DNA from: Tenacibaculum holothuriorum | GTDB taxonomy: Bacteria > Bacteroidota > Bacteroidia > Flavobacteriales > Flavobacteriaceae | Assembly: GCF_002120225.1 (NCBI RefSeq) | Contig: NZ_LAPZ01000007.1 | Location: 1-64,000, forward strand | Reading direction: 5' to 3' | Length of the DNA: 64,000 nt | In this document: positions 25,895 through 34,161 of the stretch, one piece after another | Position numbering within the stretch: position 1 is the stretch's first letter | Layout of the letters: every line of letters begins with the position of its first letter | Notes under the pieces: generated by a model | Seen by the model: the letters and a program-made list of their open reading frames with translations, nothing else | What the model was told of the DNA's origin: nothing | The model's database searches: none | Position numbers and translations under genes: made by a program

Positions 25895-27736
25895 TTATAT
25901 ACTTTTTACAAAATCTAGAAATACTTTTTTGTGTAGTTCCAAATCTAAATCAGGAGAAATAGCTACACGAGCAATATAGTCTTTATCTCCTTCTTTGGTG
26001 GTTCCTTGAGTTGAGGTTGCAGGAATAGTCCAATAACATCCTTTTAACTGACCGTAGCTCACACAATATTTACTTTCGTTTGGAATTTCAGAAATCATTA
26101 AGTTAATCAACTTTAAGTTGAGAGCTCTTTTGTAGGTTTCTCTCTCTTCATCAGTATTTCCTTTGGTAGGAAGGTCTAAAGAGAAAACCGATGGAGTGAA
26201 GCCTTGAGCTGCTAATTCTTCAGAAACAAAGTTGATTTTTGCTGTTGGTAAAACCTCTTCAATATAATTAACAAAAGCACGGGTGTTTTTATAAGCATCG
26301 TCAATTCGTTGTACCATAGAAGGTAATTGTTCAGCTAAAATCTCTAATTGTAATTCGGTAGCTTCGTTATTACATAATTGAATATGTTTCTCGATAGCAT
26401 CCATTAAGTTAGCAGCTTTTTTATTAGCTACGGCGAATCCAGCTGTACATTTTCCTCCACTTGGGAATTTAGAACCACTTACATAAGCAATCGTTTTTAC
26501 TGAAGAAAGTATTTCATTTTGACCTAAAAAATTCACATTCGGACAAAATGTTTGATCTAAAATAAATACGGGTTCAATAGCTTTATTTTCTGATGGAGTT
26601 GTTCGAGTAGCACTTAAAACTTCTTTTAATTTTAAAAGGTTCGGTACTTCAACTCTTGGGTTTGTTGGTATTTCAGCAATAATAAATGGTACAGCATCCT
26701 CTTCAGCAATTTTATTTAAAACTACGTCAACACTTTGTACCATGTTATTTCCTCCATCTACAGGCAAATCTATCACTTCTACATTTTCTATACATGCAGC
26801 TATACGTCTTGCTTGATCATTGGTTCCACCATAACAGTTAGGAGGTACAACAATTTTAATAGCTTTCCCAGGGTATTTTTCTAAAGCATGATCAATTAAT
26901 CCCATGACGATAGCGTACTGAATTGAAAGTCCGCTTGAACCAACCACAGCTTTAGAATTAGACTTAGTGATTTCTTTAATACTATTTAAAACTTTAGCTT
27001 TATTATTAGCTGTATTAAAAGTAGGTTTTTTAGTAGGTTGTCCTGTTAGTTGTTGTAAAGCAATTACAGTATTAGAAGGAGTCATGGCAATGGTTTCCCT
27101 TCTTCGTACATGTTGGATTTCTGAAACGTACGATTCATTATCTGTCCCATTTACTAATAAAATACTTCCTAAAGTAGACTGTGTATTGATGTAAAAATCA
27201 ACTTTTGGAGAAAGAGAGAAATCACAAATGTTTTCTTTTTCAGAAACGAAAACTGTAGTTCCATCAAATTCAGATAGTTCTTCTATGTTGTTGATTTTTA
27301 TTACTTCAAAATTGTAATTATATACTTTTCTAACTGCGTCAACATCAAAGCAATTTGGTAGTTGATTTGTATAAACAATTCGAGTGTTTTTGTTAGCTAA
27401 TAAGTTCTTTCTTAAAACAGCTAAAATAGGCGTAGATTTAGAAGAGAAACTAATCACATTCGTAGGATTAGTATTGTAAACTTTTCCTAAAGCCCATTCT
27501 AAAACAGAAGATAATGGATGCCCTAGTCTGATATAATCATAAGCAGTTGGTAGCTCACTTAAAGTATTTGTTTGAAAATTATTAGTATTGAATAAATTTT
27601 CGAACTGTTCTAAAAACTCTGTTTTAGCTAACTCTTCGTTGTAAATATCTAATCGATGTGTTGTTAATTTTAACCAATCTGATGGCATGCTTTTAACAAC
27701 GTTTAAAATATAATTTAGCACAGTATTGCTTTGCAT
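25895..27736 (-). CDS. Long PLP-dependent enzyme of the Cys/Met metabolism family
   Basis: The ATG at 27736 gives 613 residues; a TTG at 27763 would add nine. The C-terminal ~370 residues are a Cys/Met-metabolism PLP enzyme (cystathionine synthase/lyase type): VVGSSGLSIQYAIVMG, PPNCYGGTNDQ, AEIPTNPRVEV, and the PLP lysine (about 423) in VSGSKFPSGGKCTAGFAV. Usual family members have ~390 residues. The extra ~230 N-terminal residues contain RLGHPLSSVLEWALGKVY and VISFSSKSTPILAVL, which look like a degenerate second copy of the PLP-fold N-lobe without a lysine. The reaction is not predictable. Confidence 0.82.
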   Translation of the reverse strand: MQSNTVLNYILNVVKSMPSDWLKLTTHRLDIYNEELAKTEFLEQFENLFNTNNFQTNTLSELPTAYDYIRLGHPLSSVLEWALGKVYNTNPTNVISFSSKSTPILAVLRKNLLANKNTRIVYTNQLPNCFDVDAVRKVYNYNFEVIKINNIEELSEFDGTTVFVSEKENICDFSLSPKVDFYINTQSTLGSILLVNGTDNESYVSEIQHVRRRETIAMTPSNTVIALQQLTGQPTKKPTFNTANNKAKVLNSIKEITKSNSKAVVGSSGLSIQYAIVMGLIDHALEKYPGKAIKIVVPPNCYGGTNDQARRIAACIENVEVIDLPVDGGNNMVQSVDVVLNKIAEEDAVPFIIAEIPTNPRVEVPNLLKLKEVLSATRTTPSENKAIEPVFILDQTFCPNVNFLGQNEILSSVKTIAYVSGSKFPSGGKCTAGFAVANKKAANLMDAIEKHIQLCNNEATELQLEILAEQLPSMVQRIDDAYKNTRAFVNYIEEVLPTAKINFVSEELAAQGFTPSVFSLDLPTKGNTDEERETYKRALNLKLINLMISEIPNESKYCVSYGQLKGCYWTIPATSTQGTTKEGDKDYIARVAISPDLDLELHKKVFLDFVKSI

Positions 27737-27837
27737 ATGTATTACCTTTATTAAGGCTTGCAAGATACGCTAAATTGAAATCTTCTAAAAGAGTTAATAG
27801 TGTTTTAGAATTTTATTAACTAATAGGAATAGTTAGT

Positions 27838-28977
27838 TTAAAAGACCAACTCTTTAATTTTTTCCTTAATATGTTTTTTAATGTTAGAAGGGTAACTCCT
27901 ATCTCCGTGAAAAACATCTGCCATAGCATCAGCAAAACGTTGTCCGTATTTTTTTAGTAAAATGTTTCGTACTGTTTTTTGCTCATAAAACCATTTAGAA
28001 AGCCATAAACCAGTTTCTATTTCTGGTAATAGTTTTTCTTCTAATTTTTCAATATATAATTGTTCTGCTTTTTCAGGATTTAATTCGCTCTCAATCAAAG
28101 CTTCTGCAGCTAACTTCCCGCTGTAAATAGCATTCGAAATACCTTCAGCAGTGATAGGGTCTGCAAAACCTGCTGCATCACCAATTAAGAAAACATTGTT
28201 TCTTACAAATCCGTCTGTACGAGGAGCGACAGGAATTTGAAACCCGTGTTGAGACTCACTTATGATATTGGTTAATCCAATGGTTTCTAGATATTCTTTA
28301 TAATACTTTTTTAGATTTATTTTAGTTCTTCTTGCTGAAGCTACACCTACAGATAAATGATTTTTTTTAGGGAAGTTCCAAGCATAACCAAAAGGTATTG
28401 CATCTATATCAAAACGAACTTCTTTTGATAAACGTTGAAAATCTTCTTCTGGCACTTCGACTTCATATTCTAATGCTGGAATCAATTTTCTAGTGTCTTC
28501 TTTCCAACCAGCTATTTTAGCTGTAGGACTCAAAGCACCATCGGCAGCAATTACAAATTTTGTAGCAATATCTCCTTGTGAAGTTTTTAAAACAATTTGA
28601 TTACCTCCATATTCTAATCCTTTTAATTTATGGTCTTCTAAAATTGTACAACCTAATTCTTTTGCTTTTTCTACAATAAGGTTGTCAAAAGAATCACGCA
28701 TAATCATAGTAATTGTAGGATCTTCTCTATGTGTTTGAAAATGTAATTTATTACCTAAATAAATATCTACTGTATGAAACTCTTTTTCAATAACTGAGGT
28801 AATATTAAAGGGTAAATCTTTACGGCCTCTAAAAACAAATCCACCACCACAGGTTTTATAACGTGGTAAAGTTTCTTTTTCAATAATAACGGTTGAAATT
28901 CCTTTTTTAGCTAAGTGAAATGCAGTTGAAGCTCCAGATGGGCCACTACCAATAATTGCTACATCAAATGTTTGCAT
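27838..28977 (-). CDS. Geranylgeranyl reductase family FAD-dependent oxidoreductase
   Basis: The start at 28977 gives MQTFDVAIIGSGPSGAST, putting the FAD-binding GxGxxG right at the N-terminus; a TTG at 29025 would add 16 residues and overlap the previous gene. The 379-residue protein also has the second FAD motif VFLIGDAAGFADPITAEGIS. Relatives reduce isoprenoid chains or act in menaquinone and lipid metabolism. It follows the endonuclease-family gene on the same strand with 41 bases between. Confidence 0.9.
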   Translation of the reverse strand: MQTFDVAIIGSGPSGASTAFHLAKKGISTVIIEKETLPRYKTCGGGFVFRGRKDLPFNITSVIEKEFHTVDIYLGNKLHFQTHREDPTITMIMRDSFDNLIVEKAKELGCTILEDHKLKGLEYGGNQIVLKTSQGDIATKFVIAADGALSPTAKIAGWKEDTRKLIPALEYEVEVPEEDFQRLSKEVRFDIDAIPFGYAWNFPKKNHLSVGVASARRTKINLKKYYKEYLETIGLTNIISESQHGFQIPVAPRTDGFVRNNVFLIGDAAGFADPITAEGISNAIYSGKLAAEALIESELNPEKAEQLYIEKLEEKLLPEIETGLWLSKWFYEQKTVRNILLKKYGQRFADAMADVFHGDRSYPSNIKKHIKEKIKELVF

Positions 28978-29018
28978 ACTGTAATTTTTTGATTTAAAAA
29001 TACAGTTATTTTGTTTAA

Positions 29019-30014
29019 TTACCAATGCATTCTAGTTAGAATAGGGTAGTGGTCGGAGTATTTAATCTTACTAAATGTTTTAAACTGATTTACAGTTGCA
29101 TTTTCATCAGTTAAAATAAAATCTATTCGCATAGGGTAGATGTATCGAAAGGATTTTCCCATACCAAAACCAGCTTCTACAAAAGCATCTTTTTTATTTT
29201 TTGAAAGCTTTTGGTATGCCCAAGAGTAAGCTGTATTGTTAAAATCACCGCAAATAATTTTCTTTCCTTTCCAAGAATATTCGTGTTGCAAGATATGTTC
29301 GGTTTGTGCTACTTGCTTTTCAAATCCGTTTTTTAAACGTTGGAACAATCTTTCTGAATCTTTTTCACCAAAATTTTCTTTTTTCGGATTGATTTTTAAA
29401 GACTCTAGATGCACATTATAAATTCTAATCGTATCTTTTTTCTTAACAATGTCAATAAAAATGGTATTGTTAGCACTGTGCTCAAAATTTAGAGAGCCAG
29501 AATTTACGATAGGATATTTAGAATAAATTGCTAATCCGAACTTATTGGTTTTAGACTTTGTTTTAATGTACTTGTAAGGTAGTTTTATATCTAATAATTT
29601 AGAATTATAAAACTCTTGAAAAGCAATAATATCTGGTGATTGCTTATTTACAAATTCATATATTTTTTGTTCGGTAGTAATGTCATCTTCGTGTTTGTAA
29701 TGATTGAACAAGCGAACATTATAACTCATTACTTTTAAGTCTTCATTTAAAACAACTTCTTTTTTAGAAAACTTAAAAAATGGTGGAGCAATATACCAGC
29801 CTATTCCAAGAATTAATGCTGAAAGTATAAAGTTTTTATGAAGCTTTATTAACCAGTAAATTAAGAATAAAACATTCACAATTATTAATAACGGAACAAA
29901 TAAGCTGAAAACAGCTAATGAAGGAATAAGCCTTGGAGAAATATACGGTAATGCGTACGACAATAGCAATGCCGCTGCAAATACTGAATTGAAAAACAAT
30001 ACGATTTTACGCAT
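29019..30014 (-). CDS. Membrane-anchored endonuclease/exonuclease/phosphatase family protein
   Basis: 331 residues. Three hydrophobic helices (about 5-85) precede an EEP domain with VMSYNVRLFN, DIIAFQEFYNS (metal-binding Glu), IYNVHLES, IICGDFNNTAYSW and SDHYPILTRM (catalytic His). This fold includes DNases and phosphodiesterases; the periplasm- or membrane-located subgroup in Bacteroidota has no proven substrate. It starts 23 bases after the second rhomboid gene and is likely the last or next-to-last gene of that long operon. Confidence 0.9.
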   Translation of the reverse strand: MRKIVLFFNSVFAAALLLSYALPYISPRLIPSLAVFSLFVPLLIIVNVLFLIYWLIKLHKNFILSALILGIGWYIAPPFFKFSKKEVVLNEDLKVMSYNVRLFNHYKHEDDITTEQKIYEFVNKQSPDIIAFQEFYNSKLLDIKLPYKYIKTKSKTNKFGLAIYSKYPIVNSGSLNFEHSANNTIFIDIVKKKDTIRIYNVHLESLKINPKKENFGEKDSERLFQRLKNGFEKQVAQTEHILQHEYSWKGKKIICGDFNNTAYSWAYQKLSKNKKDAFVEAGFGMGKSFRYIYPMRIDFILTDENATVNQFKTFSKIKYSDHYPILTRMHW

Positions 30015-30037
30015 AAAATAATTTTCTCTTTTTAATC

Positions 30038-30898
30038 TTAACGTTTACCTTGTTTAAATAAAAACTCTTTTTCTTCTTTAGATAAAGCATCGTAACCTGA
30101 TTTACCAATTTTATCTAAAATAGCATCAATTTCTTGTTGATTTTGAGATTTTACAACTGTTTTTTTACGAGGTGAATTCCCAGATTTATAAACAGTTTTT
30201 AAAGGCTTTTCTTTTTTTGTAAAGAGGTTTTTAAGGGAGGTAAAAATAGTAAGTTCTTTATTGCTAGCTCTATTCACATAGAGAAAACCGAATAAAGCAC
30301 CGCCAAGGTGAGCTAAATGTCCACCAGCATTACCTGCTGGAATTTGAATAATATCTATAGCGATCCAAATAGCAGCTAATATCCATAATTTTACGTAGCC
30401 AATTAAAGGGAATTTTAATTCATAATTAGGAATGTAAGTTGCGATACCAATGAATATTGCTGAAATTCCTGCAGATGCTCCTAAAAGAATACTACTTTGA
30501 GAAACTTTTTGAAAAGCAGGGAAAAAATTATAACTCAACATAAAAATAACTCCGCCGAAAACAGTTCCTAGTAGATAAAAATTCAATAATTGTTTCGAAG
30601 TGAAATATTGTTTAAATAAATGACCTATGTAGAATAAAGCAATTAAGTTTAAAAGAATGTGGATAAAACGTGCGTGTAAAAATCCGTACGTGACAATTGT
30701 CCATGGTTTTGTTAAAAACTCATCGAAGCTAGCAGGTAAAGCTAACCAGTTTACCAGTACATTTCCGTTTATTTGAAACAAAAAACTAAAGGTGTTGGCA
30801 AAAAACACCAAGGCAAAAACACCTACATTAACATAAATGAGTTTTTCTACAATACCTGAATTGGTAAAACGATGTTTTATGTTTTCTAAGAAATTCAT
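30038..30898 (-). CDS. Rhomboid intramembrane serine protease (286 aa, with cytosolic tail)
   Basis: Six membrane helices. The catalytic serine is Ser142 in LLGASAGIS and the histidine is His197 in GGHLAHLGGALFGF, so the Ser-His dyad is intact. HARFIHILLNLIAL is the conserved helix-2 HxxxxHxxxN-type motif. A soluble tail of ~75 residues follows residue 210 and ends in a DAILDKIGKSGYDALSKEEK motif. It cleaves membrane proteins within the bilayer. Its ATG overlaps the TPR membrane gene by four bases, so it is coupled to the AAA/TPR pair. Confidence 0.94.
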   Translation of the reverse strand: MNFLENIKHRFTNSGIVEKLIYVNVGVFALVFFANTFSFLFQINGNVLVNWLALPASFDEFLTKPWTIVTYGFLHARFIHILLNLIALFYIGHLFKQYFTSKQLLNFYLLGTVFGGVIFMLSYNFFPAFQKVSQSSILLGASAGISAIFIGIATYIPNYELKFPLIGYVKLWILAAIWIAIDIIQIPAGNAGGHLAHLGGALFGFLYVNRASNKELTIFTSLKNLFTKKEKPLKTVYKSGNSPRKKTVVKSQNQQEIDAILDKIGKSGYDALSKEEKEFLFKQGKR

Positions 30899-32112
30899 TT
30901 CAATCTTTTAAAATTATAACCCCAAGTAAAAATTACAAATAATATGATAGGAACCATTATTGAAATTGGATATATTATATTTATAAACCCTAAGATAAAA
31001 ATAACTATACCATACCAAAAAGTTAAATTTTTGTAAAATCGTATACTCTTTTGTAGTCCTTTGGTTATTGGGATTAAAGAGCAAAATGATGAAATAGCAA
31101 TTAATAGCATTATATTATTTGAGTTTATGTAATAACCTATTGACGCTATTATAGCAACACTTGTAACAAGAATAAATCCATATCCAGCATTTTTATCTTC
31201 TCTGTTTAATAAATATTTGCCATACGAATCAAAAAGCAATATAGCATTAGAAATAGGTGAAATTAACCATGAACCTAATACTAAACCTAAATATATTATA
31301 GCAAATATTGGTAGTAAAAAAGTAAAGCCAAAGCCATCGGCAACTTTACTAATAAAACGGTAACCTATATATATGCCAATAATAAAGAGCCACTGAAATT
31401 TAGAGTCTTTATTTTGAATCCAAAAAGCATATTTTAAAAATGATCTATAAATGATATTTTTAGCTTTGATAGATTCAACCATTCCATTGCGTGCATAATC
31501 ATCATTAGGATCTAGTTTTAAAGCTTCTTTAAAATGTTTATTAGCAGTTTTGTAATTACCTAACTCTAAATTAGTCCATCCGGCATTGGCATGAGTAAAA
31601 TAATCTTCAGGATTCTCATGTAATGTGTTTTGCAAGGTTTCAAAAGCTTCCTGTTTTCGATTTAATTTTGTAAGAGCTTTAGTTCGTGTGTTTAAACAAG
31701 TATTGTTTTTAGGATTAATTTGTAAACCAAGATTGGAAGAACTTAGTGCTTTTTCGTATTTCTTTAGGTTTAATAGGTTAATCGACTGTTGTCCAAAATA
31801 TTCTGCCTCGTATGGATTCAGTTGAATAGCTTTGTTAAGATGCTTTATAGCGTTTTTATAATCATCTTTTGAAGAATATACAAAAGAGTATAAAAAATGA
31901 ATTTCATCACTATCTGGATAATCTGCAATTAAAGCATTGGAAGTTTTTTCAAAATTTGAAAAATCATTTATATGATAAAAACAAAGAGCCAAATAATATT
32001 TAGCGTAAAATTCATGTGGATTTTCCGCTAAATCACTTTTAAAAGATTTTATAGCTTCATTATACTTTGCCAAATTATAAAGCTGTATACCACGATTATA
32101 ATGTCCGCTCAT
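30895..32112 (-). CDS. TPR protein with multi-pass membrane domain
   Basis: 405 residues. About 1-205 are tetratricopeptide repeats (YNLAKYNEAIKSFKSDLAEN; YKTANKHFKEALKLDPNDDY), a protein-binding solenoid. About 220-400 hold five or six membrane helices and the protein ends in basic YNFKRLK. The start ATG overlaps the AAA ATPase stop by one base, and the stop overlaps the second rhomboid start. This layout suggests a membrane adaptor that brings clients or the ATPase to the rhomboids. That role is an inference; no family name for the membrane domain is recognised. Confidence 0.82.
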   Translation of the reverse strand: MSGHYNRGIQLYNLAKYNEAIKSFKSDLAENPHEFYAKYYLALCFYHINDFSNFEKTSNALIADYPDSDEIHFLYSFVYSSKDDYKNAIKHLNKAIQLNPYEAEYFGQQSINLLNLKKYEKALSSSNLGLQINPKNNTCLNTRTKALTKLNRKQEAFETLQNTLHENPEDYFTHANAGWTNLELGNYKTANKHFKEALKLDPNDDYARNGMVESIKAKNIIYRSFLKYAFWIQNKDSKFQWLFIIGIYIGYRFISKVADGFGFTFLLPIFAIIYLGLVLGSWLISPISNAILLFDSYGKYLLNREDKNAGYGFILVTSVAIIASIGYYINSNNIMLLIAISSFCSLIPITKGLQKSIRFYKNLTFWYGIVIFILGFINIIYPISIMVPIILFVIFTWGYNFKRLK

Positions 32113-33422
32113 TACTTTTTTATATTTAAATAATGTAATACGTCATCATAAAGCCCAGAATCATTTGAATATAATGCATAATTCCTAGCAGAATTAAACC
32201 ATTCTTTGGTACTTGGCTTATGTTTTTTTATCGCTTTGAGTAGGTTTTTCATTGATAATGGTTCTAATTGTCCTGTTTTCAACGAATCTTGCAATTTTTC
32301 TTCAATAGCAATATCAATTACAGCATTTATGTCAGCACCCGAAAGCCCTTTTGAACTTTGAGCTAATTTTTTATAGTTTAAATTTTCCAAAGGTTTGCCT
32401 TTCAAAGAAATTTCAAATATTTCTTTTCTAGCATTATCATCGGGAGGAGTAACAAAAATTATTCGATCGAATCTACCAGGTCTTCTAAATGCAGGGTCTA
32501 GATGCCAAGGAGTATTTGTAGCACCTAAAATCAGAATTCCTTCGTTATTAGAATTAATACCATCTAATTCGGACAAAAATTGATTAATTAAAGTACGTCC
32601 GCTATTTTTTACCATATCATTTCTATTGGCTCCTAAGGCATCTATTTCGTCGATAAAAATTACACAGGGAGTGTTTTTTCTAGCTGTTTCAAATATTTCG
32701 TGTAAGTTTTTTTCGCTATTCCCTGTCCACATATCTAAAATATCATTAATGCTAACACTAATAAAATTGGCATTTATTTCACCTGCAGTTGCTTTGGCAA
32801 TATGTGTTTTTCCGCAACCAGGAGGGCCATAAAGTAAGATACCTCCTCCAATTTTCTTTCCATATGCTTTGTAAAGTTCAGGATGTAATAACGGTTGAAT
32901 GATTTTTAGAGAAATTTCATTCTTAATTTTCTCCATTCCTCCAATATCTTCAAAATTAATTTTAGATTTTTTCAATAAGGAGTCTATAATATTGACTTCA
33001 TGATCTATGGTAATTGATTTTGTTTTTAGGACATTATCAAAATCTTCGTTAATATAATCAGGACGAATAGCAATTATAGATTTATATACTTCTTGAGCTG
33101 TAGTAATTTCATTAAGCTTGATTAAAACTTTGCATTGTAACTCTAAAAGCTTAATATTTAGGTTGGAAGGGGTGTTTTTTAAAAGCTCTTCAATTAATAT
33201 TAAAGAAGCATCGTATTTTCCTAAAGAATAATAAACATTAGCTAAATTTTCCTGGGCAGACTCATTTTTATCATCAATTCGTAGAACTTCTAAGTATTGT
33301 TCTTCAGCATTTTCTAAATCGAAGATAGCTTCATAACATTTTCCAAGACGCAGTCGAAGAGGAATGTTATTAGGTGATAATTTTAAAGCTTCTATTAAAT
33401 CTTTAATTAATTCATTATACAT
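32112..33422 (-). CDS. p97/Vps4-like AAA ATPase with N-terminal TPRs
   Basis: The ATG at 33422 is chosen (436 residues); a TTG two codons earlier is possible. About 1-120 are TPR helices (EEQYLEVLRIDDKNESAQ). The single AAA domain starts at FEDIGGMEKIKNEI, as in classical AAA proteins (p97, Vps4, katanin). It has Walker A GPPGCGKT (~199), Walker B VIFIDEIDALG, sensor 1 ILGATNTPW, and arginine fingers in DPAFRRPGRFDR. All motifs look active. Such ATPases unfold proteins or pull them from membranes or complexes. It lies between two rhomboid genes and abuts both neighbours. Confidence 0.9.
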   Translation of the reverse strand: MYNELIKDLIEALKLSPNNIPLRLRLGKCYEAIFDLENAEEQYLEVLRIDDKNESAQENLANVYYSLGKYDASLILIEELLKNTPSNLNIKLLELQCKVLIKLNEITTAQEVYKSIIAIRPDYINEDFDNVLKTKSITIDHEVNIIDSLLKKSKINFEDIGGMEKIKNEISLKIIQPLLHPELYKAYGKKIGGGILLYGPPGCGKTHIAKATAGEINANFISVSINDILDMWTGNSEKNLHEIFETARKNTPCVIFIDEIDALGANRNDMVKNSGRTLINQFLSELDGINSNNEGILILGATNTPWHLDPAFRRPGRFDRIIFVTPPDDNARKEIFEISLKGKPLENLNYKKLAQSSKGLSGADINAVIDIAIEEKLQDSLKTGQLEPLSMKNLLKAIKKHKPSTKEWFNSARNYALYSNDSGLYDDVLHYLNIKK

Positions 33423-33429
33423 AGACAAT

Positions 33430-34155
33430 TTATTTTTTTTTGGTCCAATACCATGATATTATAAAACCAATGATAGCTCCTCCTACGTGAGCAAATCTTG
33501 CAATATTATCACCCGGTAAGCTAAATGTTCCTAAAAACAGATCGGAAAGAACTAATGAAATGATAAGAACTTTCATTGGAATTGGAAAAGGAATTGGAAA
33601 AACAAGAGTTTTAGAGTTAGGGAAAAAAACAGCCGAAGCGGAAAAAATTCCAAAGACTGCTCCAGAAGCCCCTAATAATACTTTATTATAAATCAAGCCT
33701 ATTTGATTAAATTGTTCTTGTGTTATTGATTGAATTACTCTAGGGTCGTTTGTACTGCCTTTTTCAAGAATAGTTATGATTTCAGATTTTAATAATCCTG
33801 CTTCTGTAAAGATTGTGTAAATCTGTTGGAATTGTATATAATCAATTAGAGTAAATATTAATCCAGCTCCAATACCAGCGGAAAGATACAAAAATAAAAA
33901 CTTTGTCTTTCCTAAGAATTGTTCAACAGAGCTACCAAACATCCATAGTCCCAACATGTTAAAAATTAAATGTCCCCAACTACCATGCATAAAAATACTT
34001 GTAAAATATTGCCACATGCCAAACATAGGGTTTAGTGGGTAATGAAGGTTTGTAATATTAGTTAAATCTAAATTTAATAAAGTTGGAGTAATAAACATTA
34101 TTAAATTTATCAATACAATATGTTTTATAGTACTAGTTAATTTAGGGAATACCAT
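33430..34155 (-). CDS. Rhomboid intramembrane serine protease (241 aa)
   Basis: Six membrane helices. Catalytic Ser164 (LLGASGAVFGIF) and His223 (FAHVGGAIIGFI) are both present, with HGSWGHLIFNMLGLWMFG as the helix-2 signature (His57, His62, Asn66). Residues 105-155 form a longer than usual loop. The gene follows mutL after six bases and is followed by the AAA ATPase gene; with the second rhomboid at 30038 it brackets the AAA/TPR pair. Confidence 0.94.
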   Translation of the reverse strand: MVFPKLTSTIKHIVLINLIMFITPTLLNLDLTNITNLHYPLNPMFGMWQYFTSIFMHGSWGHLIFNMLGLWMFGSSVEQFLGKTKFLFLYLSAGIGAGLIFTLIDYIQFQQIYTIFTEAGLLKSEIITILEKGSTNDPRVIQSITQEQFNQIGLIYNKVLLGASGAVFGIFSASAVFFPNSKTLVFPIPFPIPMKVLIISLVLSDLFLGTFSLPGDNIARFAHVGGAIIGFIISWYWTKKK

Positions 34156-34161
34156 ATTTGT

